Assembly: GCA_011176555.1 (NCBI GenBank)
Contig: DUEF01000383.1
Span: 1 to 13,855, forward strand
Source: Caldilineae bacterium
GTDB taxonomy: Bacteria; Chloroflexota; Anaerolineae; J102
Direction: 5' to 3'
DNA length: 13,855 nucleotides
Each line of letters begins with the position of its first letter. Position 1 is the stretch's first letter. The position numbers and the translations under genes were made by a program. The notes beneath the pieces were generated by a model. That model was not told the origin of the DNA and made no database searches. It worked only from the letters and a program-made list of their open reading frames with translations. This document shows, one piece after another, positions 7,044 to 13,129 of the stretch.

Positions 7044-7072
7044 ATCCTATCTGAGATTTTTTAGTCTGTCAA
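7044..7072 (-). promoter_or_regulatory. Sigma70-type promoter of the GTPase cluster
   Basis: On the minus strand TTGACA (7072-7067) is 17 bases from TAGGAT (7049-7044), a perfect -35 with a four-of-six -10. The predicted start near 7037 gives a leader of about 110 bases before the coiled-coil gene, containing a short GGTTG/CAACC stem. It is the only good promoter found between the plus-strand genes and this minus-strand cluster. Confidence 0.65.
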
Positions 7073-7178
7073 AAACCTGAGATGTAGATTACAACAATGT
7101 TACAGGAATGAACAGCCTATGCCATCGTTTTTACATCGCAGCGAGGATGAGGTCCTCTCCCCACTTGATGCAATGCTG

Positions 7179-7187
7179 TGCTATACT
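7179..7187 (+). promoter_or_regulatory. Extended -10 promoter giving a probably leaderless DUF2304 transcript
   Basis: TGC-TATACT (7179-7187) is an extended -10 element with seven bases between it and the ATG at 7195, so transcription would start at or next to the start codon. There is no Shine-Dalgarno sequence and no good -35. The same TGCTATACTTCGCA string is kept before the broken DUF2304 copy at 10811. Confidence 0.55.
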
Positions 7188-7194
7188 TCGCACC

Positions 7195-7572
7195 ATGACT
7201 CCTCGCGCTCGTATTTTACTCGTTGTCATTGGTTTGATTGTTTTGGTGACAGTCATCAATTTGCTGCGCACGCGCCGTTTGAAGGAAGAATATGCGTTGC
7301 TGTGGCTCATTGCCGCCCTGGCGTTGGTGGTCGCACCCCTGCTCATCGATCCCCTGGATCAAATTGCGTTTTTCTTTGGGGTGGAGTATCCTCCCGCTCT
7401 GTTTTTGGGGTTGGGCATTATCGGCCTTCTGCTGATTATCTTCCAACTCTCCCTCAACATCTCACGTTTTAGCGATCAGATCAAGGTGTTGACCCAGGAA
7501 ATCGCCATTCTTCGCCAACAGGTGGAAGCCCTGCAAAAACAACGCTTTGAAAACGACGATGCAGAAGACTAG
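7195..7572 (+). CDS. DUF2304 family membrane protein
   Basis: The 125-residue protein has three predicted membrane helices (about 6-24, 34-50 and 66-84) and a cytoplasmic coiled coil (90-117, with SRFSDQIKVLTQEIAILRQQ). This layout and the motifs RTRRLKEEYALLWL and FQLSLNISR fit DUF2304, a family of unknown function often encoded beside membrane glycosyltransferases. The frame is open from 7108, but the ATG at 7195 is chosen: the preceding residues are not membrane-like, and the extended -10 lies seven bases before this ATG. A degraded second copy lies at 10827-11038 in front of an intact glycosyltransferase gene, which suggests that the usual partner of this protein is such an enzyme; here the partner gene has been reduced to a remnant immediately downstream. 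Confidence 0.85.
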   Translation: MTPRARILLVVIGLIVLVTVINLLRTRRLKEEYALLWLIAALALVVAPLLIDPLDQIAFFFGVEYPPALFLGLGIIGLLLIIFQLSLNISRFSDQIKVLTQEIAILRQQVEALQKQRFENDDAED

Positions 7573-7677
7573 ACCCTTCCTGCCCCCCGTTCAGAATGAC
7601 AAATCCCAAAGTGTCCGGTAGCTAATTCTGACTTTGATCATCCGTATCTTCTACAGCGGTTTTGAGCGCACAATCTG
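7559..7677 (+). pseudogene. Remnant of a family-39-like glycosyltransferase gene (5' end only)
   Basis: The sequence right at the end of DUF2304 matches the 5' end of the intact glycosyltransferase gene at 11035. ATGCAGAAGACTAGACCCTT parallels its start, and the stretch around 7634-7676 encodes LIIRIFYSGFERT against LISRYTYSGFERT. A TAG stop interrupts the frame near 7619-7621, the segment between the two blocks differs, and the remaining 500 codons are missing. The match runs directly into a radical SAM remnant, so most of the glycosyltransferase was removed by deletion. It should produce no working enzyme. Confidence 0.72.
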
Positions 7678-7788
7678 CATCGTTTTTCTCAATCCACCGT
7701 CGCCAGCCGGCACTCGACGCTGATCGGGAAAATCTGACGGCCCTGCGCAGCGCCTTTCTCCAACTGGCCCTCGTCGCCTTCGCGGGGC
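7678..7788 (+). pseudogene. Remnant of a B12-type radical SAM gene (two short N-terminal blocks)
   Basis: Two blocks match the N-terminal, B12-binding-like part of the radical SAM genes further right. The first encodes IVFLNPP (against IVLLNPP at 12672). The second encodes DADRENLTALRSAF (against DADRKNLTALRRAF near 12920-12961). About 200 bases between the blocks are missing relative to the other copies, a TGA stop lies between them, and the catalytic domain is absent. It ends at a junction with a thrS fragment on the other strand. Confidence 0.68.
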
Positions 7789-7978
7789 TGGCCAGCAGCG
7801 TTCGATGAATCATATGAGGCCGGTGCTGATCGTCATCAGGGCCCACACATCTCAGGTCAAAGCGTTCAGGAAGGTTGAAATCGAACTGGATCGTGCTCAG
7901 TTGCCAGGGGCGGTCCAGGGCGTCCGTCACGTAGGTGGCGATCTTGGTCCCGTAAAAAGCGCCATCTTCTTCATTGAT
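7784..7978 (-). pseudogene. Fragment of threonyl-tRNA synthetase gene
   Basis: About 65 codons on the minus strand match a piece of the ThrRS catalytic core: NEEDGAFYGTKI, then DRPWQLSTIQFDFNLPERFD, then HRPHMIHRTLLAS. The known family pattern is EGAFYGPKI, WQ-GTIQ-DF-LPERF and HRPVMIHRALLGS. The usual Pro of FYGPKI is Thr here. Nothing before or after it in any frame continues the synthetase, and on the 3' side the frame runs antisense into the radical SAM remnant, so this is a decayed fragment. The open frame around it (7622-8035) is a composite and should not be taken as a gene. Confidence 0.75.
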
Positions 7979-8028
7979 GGTTGAGGTCATGCTTACGTAA
8001 GATATGATGCTAAATGATGAACCTATTC

Positions 8029-8057
8029 TTGACATGCCGCTTTGCCTGGTCTATAGT
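8029..8057 (+). promoter_or_regulatory. Orphan sigma70-type promoter
   Basis: TTGACA (8029-8034) and TATAGT (8052-8057) are 17 bases apart: a perfect -35 and a five-of-six -10. It points right, with a predicted start near 8064, but no gene begins for another 437 bases. It could drive the methyltransferase gene through a long leader or an unknown small RNA, or be a leftover of a deleted gene. Confidence 0.6.
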
Positions 8058-8500
8058 GAGCAGCCCGACTATAAACTACACTTTTGCAGTTGCTTTGTTC
8101 CTAACCTGGAGAGCGCCCTTTAGCGCCAGAATTCATTCGGCAGACATCCCGGAAGATTGAGAAGATACAAAGAATTTCTAGCCACCTGACAGTTTTCAGG
8201 GTGTGAGCTTGTTTTGCTGCCCTCGCTGGGGGATAAACGCCTCCGGGTGCGATACTATGTCTCATTAACGGGGCTTGGACGTTCGAAACGGTCAAAAAAG
8301 TCGGATTTAGCCGGCGCTGCTTGATAGCCCGGAAACTTCATCTCCGGGCGGACGTCGCAAGAGGTTGAGCATTGTTCAAACTGTCAGGCAGCTTGAAGAA
8401 TTTTGTGGATTTCGCGCCATCTCTCTCTCCTCCGTGTCACTGATTTTTTGCTCAATGTACAAGAAAATCACTGGTAAGAGACCCAAAAGGAGATATTTCA
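8058..8500. other. Gap of about 440 bases without a recognisable gene
   Basis: Between the orphan promoter and the methyltransferase I see no protein-like frame on either strand. It holds the second copy of the dispersed repeat with a seven-pair GCCCGGA/TCCGGGC hairpin, and near 8437-8481 an AT-rich imperfect inverted repeat (GATTTTTTG against CAAGAAAATC) flanked by direct repeats of TCACTG. A small RNA or long leader is possible but not shown. Confidence 0.5.
8326..8369. repeat. Dispersed intergenic repeat, copy 2
   Basis: AGCCCGGAAACTT (8326-8338) and AGAGGTTGAG (8360-8369) repeat the ends of the element at 6553-6590. Here the left end forms a seven-pair hairpin, GCCCGGA (8327-8333) with TCCGGGC (8343-8349), which copy 1 lacks. 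This copy is six bases longer. Confidence 0.5.
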
Positions 8501-9148
8501 ATGGATATGACACAGGCCACGAAAGACCATTACGATAATTTCTATTCAAAAGGCGGATGGTCTTATAGTAATTGGCGAGAAAAAAGATTTCTCAAATCAA
8601 AAATAGTCAAACCGCTTAAGCTGCAAAAAGGTTCGAGACTATTGGAACTTGGTTGCGGGATGGGTTATCAGAGCAACTTGTTTTATGAATTGGGTTTTGA
8701 TGTGGTGGGCGTCGATTTATCGGAATCGGGGATTGCCTACGCAAAGAGTCATTTCTCTGGGCCGAGATATTTCAATATCGACGCCACGGAACTCTCAGCG
8801 CATTTTGATTATGAATCCTTCGATATCATCTACATCAGGGGGATGAGTTGGTATCATTATGAATTGAATGGGGTGAACAAGCTTGGTGTTGATGTACCGG
8901 AACGAACGGAAGAGCTTTTTCGCTTTTTGCGCCCGAAAGGTGTTTTCGTGCTGCAAATCGTGACGGATTTTTCGGGCAGTCAGCCAGAGGGTAAGGTGCA
9001 CAACAATCGGTTCGATGAATACGTGAGGCTTTTTGAGAGATTCGGCGAGGTCTTTTACATTTCGGACTGGAAGGGCCGGGTGTTACGAAATCAGGCAGAG
9101 GCTGAAAAAGTGGGAAAACACATCATTATCGCAACGCGGAAAAAATAG
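8501..9148 (+). CDS. SAM-dependent class I methyltransferase
   Basis: The 215-residue protein has a Rossmann-type methyltransferase core. Motif I is LELGCGMG (48-55), the ribose-binding acid is Asp72 in VGVDLS (69-74), NIDATE (92-97) matches the adenine-side loop, and FDIIYIRGM (107-115) is motif IV-like. It would transfer a methyl group from S-adenosylmethionine; the acceptor cannot be read. The N-terminal YDNFYSKGGWSYSNWRE resembles enzymes that methylate small molecules or sugars more than DNA or RNA enzymes. GGAG lies eight bases before the ATG at 8501; a second ATG follows two codons on. Codon use is visibly AT-richer (many AAA, ATT, TTT) than in the flanking genes, so it may be acquired. 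Together with glycan-type neighbours it could modify a surface sugar, a guess only. Confidence 0.85.
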   Translation: MDMTQATKDHYDNFYSKGGWSYSNWREKRFLKSKIVKPLKLQKGSRLLELGCGMGYQSNLFYELGFDVVGVDLSESGIAYAKSHFSGPRYFNIDATELSAHFDYESFDIIYIRGMSWYHYELNGVNKLGVDVPERTEELFRFLRPKGVFVLQIVTDFSGSQPEGKVHNNRFDEYVRLFERFGEVFYISDWKGRVLRNQAEAEKVGKHIIIATRKK

Positions 9149-9344
9149 TCCGCTCTCGGATGAATTCGGATTCTGGGGACTATCGATTTTGCGAATCTCT
9201 ACAGCACGTCCTCCTACGTGGACGAGGGCGAAGCAAGTACGTTAACGCCTGAGCCCGATCGGCTCGGCGTCGCGCTCTTGATCTCATGAAGGCCTCGGTA
9301 AATGTGTTCTTTGCCGGGTGATGCTCATCCCCTGAGGCGCCATC

Positions 9345-10661
9345 GTGAATGTATTGTTACTGAATCCGTCTTCCCAATCTGATGTCGTTGCCAACCGTGA
9401 AGGAACGGCCGGTTGGGGTGCGATGTCGGACTTGGGCTTTGCTTATCCGCCGCACACCCTGTCGGTGCTGGCGGCCGCCTGCCGTGAAGTCGGCATCAAT
9501 CCCACCGTGCTCGATGCTGTGGGGGAACGGCTGAGCCAGCAGGATGTGATAGAGCAGATCGAGCGGTCGGAACCGGAAAGACTGGTCGTTTTTACAAGTT
9601 GGGGCACGCTGGAGGACGATTGCATAGCACTGCAAGCATTGCAGGCAGCGTTTCCCGATTTGCCCCTCATCGCCGTCGGCACAGCATCGCGGTATAATGC
9701 CGACGAATTGCGAGGGGCGGGCGCAACCCATGTGTTGGTTGGCGATCCGGACTTGGCTTTGGCGGCGTTTTTGACCCGACCGCTGCCTGCTCCCGGCCTC
9801 GTTCATTCTCGCGATCTGTTGCCTGATCAACACAACCAGGCCGGGCTGCTGCGCGATCCCGCGCAACTGCCTCGCCCGGCCTGGGATGTTGTGCCGTGGC
9901 AGAAGTACGGTTTTCTGACTCTATTTGGAGCGCGCGGCTGCGAGGATCGCTGTAAGTTTTGTGCCTACATTACCGCGCAGGGCCGCGCCTACCGACCTCG
10001 TCCCGTGCAGGATGTCGTGGATGAAATGCTCTGGCTGCAAGAAACGTTTCAGCCGCGACGGATCATGGTGCGGGATCCTGTCTTTGCCTTTGATCGCACC
10101 CGTACGATGGCTCTCGCCCGCATGCTGGCTGCGGCGGACTTTCATACGCCTTGGGATTGTGAATCGCGTCCGGAGCATTTCGACAGAGCTATGCTCCGGG
10201 TGTTGGCCAGGGCCGGATGTAGGGTGCTCAAGCTCGGCATCGAAAGCGCCAATCCCGAACAGTTGACGGCCATGGGGCGTGTGGGCAGTCACACCGAAGC
10301 TGCGACGTATCTTGCTTATACCGGCCGCGTGGTGGCCGACGCCCGGCGGTTCGGCATTGCTACACATGCGTTTGTGCTGGTGGGGCTGCCCGGTCAGACC
10401 CTCGCAGACACGACAAGAACCGCCGACTATCTACGTGCGATCGCCCCCTCTTTCATTCATATTCGTCCTTACATCGCTTACCCGCGCGTGGCTTTGGGCC
10501 CGGCCCAACATACCGAGGCAGTTCGGGAACTCATGGTCCCCTTACAGGCGGTGACAGAAGAACGCCTGGCCGCAGCCCGCCGTCCGGCCTCGCTGGCGGG
10601 ACATCTTCGAAACCGGATTTGGCGACTGCAACTGTGGCTACGGCTGCGCTGGGATGTATAG
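9345..10661 (+). CDS. B12-binding-domain radical SAM enzyme
   Basis: The 438-residue protein has an N-terminal half that resembles a cobalamin-binding Rossmann domain (NVLLLNPSS, FAYPPHTLSVLAAACRE, VLDAVGERL, LVVFTSWGTLEDD) and a radical SAM domain with the cluster ligands Cys199, Cys203 and Cys206 in GARGCEDRCKFCAY. The later GIESANPEQL and FVLVGLPGQT segments are typical of this class. It should cleave SAM through a [4Fe-4S] cluster; B12-type members often methylate or rearrange unreactive carbons. The DxHxxG cobalamin His motif is not visible, so B12 binding is uncertain. The start is GTG at 9345, with GAGG seven bases before it, and gives the same MN-VLLLNP opening as the relatives. It is the only intact copy of three in the window. 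Substrate unknown; surface lipid or sugar chemistry is plausible. Confidence 0.86.
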   Translation: MNVLLLNPSSQSDVVANREGTAGWGAMSDLGFAYPPHTLSVLAAACREVGINPTVLDAVGERLSQQDVIEQIERSEPERLVVFTSWGTLEDDCIALQALQAAFPDLPLIAVGTASRYNADELRGAGATHVLVGDPDLALAAFLTRPLPAPGLVHSRDLLPDQHNQAGLLRDPAQLPRPAWDVVPWQKYGFLTLFGARGCEDRCKFCAYITAQGRAYRPRPVQDVVDEMLWLQETFQPRRIMVRDPVFAFDRTRTMALARMLAAADFHTPWDCESRPEHFDRAMLRVLARAGCRVLKLGIESANPEQLTAMGRVGSHTEAATYLAYTGRVVADARRFGIATHAFVLVGLPGQTLADTTRTADYLRAIAPSFIHIRPYIAYPRVALGPAQHTEAVRELMVPLQAVTEERLAAARRPASLAGHLRNRIWRLQLWLRLRWDV

Positions 10662-10668
10662 TGCGACA

Positions 10669-10744
10669 ATGTCACATTTCAGAAGTTGATCTACGCAACA
10701 TTCTTCATTGTGTCACCACTTCGACAGGCTCGGTAATGTGACAT
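10669..10744. repeat. 10-base inverted repeat flanking a 56-base spacer
   Basis: ATGTCACATT (10669-10678) is the exact reverse complement of AATGTGACAT (10735-10744). The spacer contains CACTTCGACAGGCTCGG, which resembles short palindromic intergenic repeats common in many bacteria. It begins seven bases after the radical SAM stop codon and lies just before the third cassette copy. It could be the ends of a small mobile element or a recombination scar. Confidence 0.45.
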
Positions 10745-10810
10745 CGTCATATTAGCGACGCCTACCACTCCCAGCCCCAACCCGTCATCGTTCACCCTGG
10801 CGTGATGTTA

Positions 10811-10819
10811 TGCTATACT
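10811..10819 (+). promoter_or_regulatory. Extended -10 element kept before the broken DUF2304 copy
   Basis: TGC-TATACT is identical to the element before the intact DUF2304 gene, including the next bases TTCGCA. The ATG it used to serve has been deleted, but the element may still transcribe the downstream glycosyltransferase gene. Confidence 0.45.
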
Positions 10820-10826
10820 TCGCATC

Positions 10827-11038
10827 GCCCCTCCTCATCGATCCCCTGGATCAAGCTGCGTTTTTCCTGGGAGTGGAGTATCCTCCCGCTTTTTCACCTG
10901 GGGCTGGGCATTAGCGGCTTTTTGCTGATCATCTTCCAACTCTCCCTCAACATCTCGCGTTTTTGCGATCAAATCAAAGTGCTGACCCAGGAAATCGTAC
11001 TCCTCTGCCGTCAGGCGGAGACCCTCCAAAAACGATGA
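10827..11038 (+). pseudogene. Broken second copy of DUF2304
   Basis: This stretch matches the intact gene at 7331-7572, but the start codon and the first two membrane helices are gone. The leader TATACTTCGCA is joined directly to the codons for LLIDPLDQ. A TCGCACC direct repeat at 7188 and 7331 of the intact copy marks the ends of the missing segment, as expected for a deletion between short repeats. One extra base after the codons for EYPPA shifts the frame, so only the C-terminal part (LLIIFQLSLNISRFCDQIKV) is read normally. The coding end is also shortened, and its TGA stop overlaps the ATG of the glycosyltransferase gene. It is unlikely to make a working protein, although translation through it could still feed the next gene. 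Confidence 0.8.
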
Positions 11039-12669
11039 TGCAGAAGATTAAACCCTTTCTTCCCCAGTTTATGCTGGCCATCCTCACCTTGATCAGCCGC
11101 TACACCTACAGCGGCTTCGAGCGCACTGTCTGGGGCGATGAACCCTTTTATCTGTGGTTGGGCCGAAACTGGTTCCGCGGTGATGACTACAATTTCGCCT
11201 TCACCGGGCATTGGGACTACCACCACACGCCCGGTTATCCCTTTATCACCGCTGTCCTCACCCAACTCACTGGCGACATGCAGCGCGCTAGCGAATGGAG
11301 TTTCATCCTTTTTAGCGTCCTGCTTGTCCTCATCGTTTATGCCCTGGCCCGACGCATTTACGGTTGGCGCAGCGCTTTCGCAGCAGGCGTGATCCTCGCT
11401 CTGGCGCCGGCCTCGGCGCTCATGCCCCTCTACTGGGGGACGATGACCGAGATTCCCTATTGGGCGCTGGCCTTCACCGGCGTTTACTTCGCCCATCGCA
11501 CCTATCGACATTTCCGCTACCGTGATGTTGCACTCTCGGGCGTCTTTCTGGCCTTGGCTTACTACATGCGCCCCGAAGCCGTTGTTTTTCTAGGGGCGAT
11601 GGGATTGATTCTGGGGGTGCGGGCCCTTTCGCAAGCGCCTCGGTTGCGTCGTCTCACTTATCCCGCCCTGCTGGGAGTTGTTTTCCTGCTGGCCGTATTC
11701 CCCTATCTCTATCGAGTTCGACAAGAGACCGGAACTTGGACGATCAGCCAGAAGGTGGGGGCGCATTTCGCCACCGCCGCCGGCCTCGCCTCGGGCCGCT
11801 TCCAGCAATTCGATGTCGAAACCTGGGGGTTGGACAGCAGCGGCCAGGAGGTGCGATTCTTCAGCAGAGAGACCGCCGATGCTTCGGCCGAGGCCTATAT
11901 CTCGGCGGATCCCGCGGGATATGCCCGAATCATCTACGGAAACACGCATAATCTGCTCCGCCAATTGATTTCACCCCACCTGCTGCCTGCTTTCGCCCTG
12001 ATTTTTCTGGGACTGGCGTTGTTCCGCAAGAGCTGGAGCCGCTCCCGCGCCTGGGACGAGCTATTTCTTTTCGCCACACTCCTGCCTGGGCTCAGTTTCG
12101 TCTTCTTTTTCGTGCAGGAACGCTACATCGCCGCCCTCATCCCCACACTGTTCATCTGGTTTGGCCACGGTGTGATGGAAATGGGCGACTGGCTGGTGGG
12201 GACGGGCGAGCGACTTCTGCCCGAGAAACACGCGCGCTGGCCGGGTTGGAAACGTCTGATCTGGCTACCGTTGCTTGTGTTGGCGTTCTTCTACCTGCTT
12301 TACACCCCGCGCCAGATCGATACCGCCACCAACCCAGGCTCCACCCGTGAAGCGCATGATCTCGCAGCCACAACCCTTGCGTCCACAATCGAGCCCGATG
12401 ACATCGTGATGGCGCGCTACGTCTCCATTGCCTTCCATGCCGGCGCCGAATGGATTCCCACGCCTGCCGCGGACGTAGACGCTGTGTTGGCTTACGCGCA
12501 GCGCAAAGGCGCCGATTACTGGGCCATCGATGAATTCGAAGCCCACAGTCTGCGCCTTCAGTTCAGTTCCCTCTTCGACAATCCCGACGCCGCGCCGCCC
12601 GAATTGCAATTCGTCACCCGGGTCGAAGATGAATCCGGTTCCGTCGTCATCTATCGCATCAAGCCATGA
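11035..12669 (+). CDS. Family-39-like (GT-C) membrane glycosyltransferase
   Basis: The 544-residue protein has about ten membrane helices in the first 430 residues and a soluble C-terminal tail. The first outer loop carries the acidic pair of GT-C enzymes, TVWGDEPFYLWLGR (Asp35-Glu36), followed by HWDYHHTPGYPF (59-70). MRPEAVVF (178-185) and the WTISQK segment (235-240) also fit the ArnT/PMT-like family. Such enzymes use a lipid-phosphate-linked sugar and transfer it outside the membrane to lipid or protein. I choose the ATG at 11035, which overlaps the TGA of the broken DUF2304 as ATGA; a second ATG follows immediately, and upstream codons to 10963 lie over the pseudogene. There is no good Shine-Dalgarno sequence, so coupling is likely. 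A degraded copy of this start lies at 7559. Substrates unknown. Confidence 0.85.
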   Translation: MMQKIKPFLPQFMLAILTLISRYTYSGFERTVWGDEPFYLWLGRNWFRGDDYNFAFTGHWDYHHTPGYPFITAVLTQLTGDMQRASEWSFILFSVLLVLIVYALARRIYGWRSAFAAGVILALAPASALMPLYWGTMTEIPYWALAFTGVYFAHRTYRHFRYRDVALSGVFLALAYYMRPEAVVFLGAMGLILGVRALSQAPRLRRLTYPALLGVVFLLAVFPYLYRVRQETGTWTISQKVGAHFATAAGLASGRFQQFDVETWGLDSSGQEVRFFSRETADASAEAYISADPAGYARIIYGNTHNLLRQLISPHLLPAFALIFLGLALFRKSWSRSRAWDELFLFATLLPGLSFVFFFVQERYIAALIPTLFIWFGHGVMEMGDWLVGTGERLLPEKHARWPGWKRLIWLPLLVLAFFYLLYTPRQIDTATNPGSTREAHDLAATTLASTIEPDDIVMARYVSIAFHAGAEWIPTPAADVDAVLAYAQRKGADYWAIDEFEAHSLRLQFSSLFDNPDAAPPELQFVTRVEDESGSVVIYRIKP

Positions 12670-13102
12670 CCAACATCGTTTTGCTCAATCCACCTGCCGT
12701 GGCTGACCGCGAAGGCGTAGCTGGCTTTGGCGTCCTGTCCAGGGATTCGTTTATCCTCCCCACACCCTGGCCACGATGGCGCCTCATGCTGCGCGGCGGG
12801 ATTGGCTGTGACCATAATCGACGCCGTGGGTGAAAAACTCGATCAATCGGCCCCTATCGTGAAAATCCAGGCGGACAACCCTGCCTTACTGGGTGTACTC
12901 TGTAGCTGGAAAATACCGGACGCCGACCGCAAGAACCTGACCGCCCTGCGTCGCGCTTTTCCGCGACCGCCGCTCATCTCTGACCCACACCCGGCGCGTG
13001 GTGACCGACGCCCGGCGTTCTGGCATCCGCCCGCACCTTTGTCTTTGTTATGATCGACTTGCTTGGCCAGACAATGGCCCGGACCCAAGCGACCGCCGAA
13101 CG
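12666..13102 (+). pseudogene. Broken B12-type radical SAM gene lacking the catalytic core
   Basis: It begins with an ATGA overlap with the glycosyltransferase stop and encodes MTNIVLLNPPAVADREG, the same opening as the intact gene at 9345. At least two frameshifts follow: FVYPPHTLATM and VTIIDAVGEKLDQ are in different frames. After the block DADRKNLTALRRAFP the match jumps at about 12983 to the equivalent of residue 327 of the intact enzyme (RRVVTDARRSGI against GRVVADARRFGI), then ends near 13102 after a further shift. About 200 codons are missing, including the CxxxCxxC cluster motif, so no radical chemistry is possible. It shares more with the remnant at 7678 than with the intact copy. Confidence 0.82.
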
Positions 13103-13129
13103 CAATACACACCACGCACCACACTCGCT

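Noticed and set aside
7622..8035. A 137-codon minus-strand frame that looks like one gene
   Set aside because: Its middle is a thrS fragment and its second half is antisense to radical SAM and glycosyltransferase remnants; it is a chance fusion of unrelated pieces.
9149..9344. Possible coding scrap after the methyltransferase (FANLYSTSSYVDEGE in one frame)
   Set aside because: It is protein-like for about 30 codons but has no start, and I cannot link it to any family or to the other remnants; too weak to call.
10963..11034. 24-codon upstream extension of the glycosyltransferase frame
   Set aside because: These codons overlap the DUF2304 pseudogene in another frame and lack a ribosome-binding site; the left remnant also aligns from ATGCAGAAG, which supports the start at 11035.
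11590..11964. Minus-strand frame of 124 codons inside the glycosyltransferase gene
   Set aside because: It is an antisense shadow of a GC-rich gene; it has no recognisable family motif and the sense frame is well supported.
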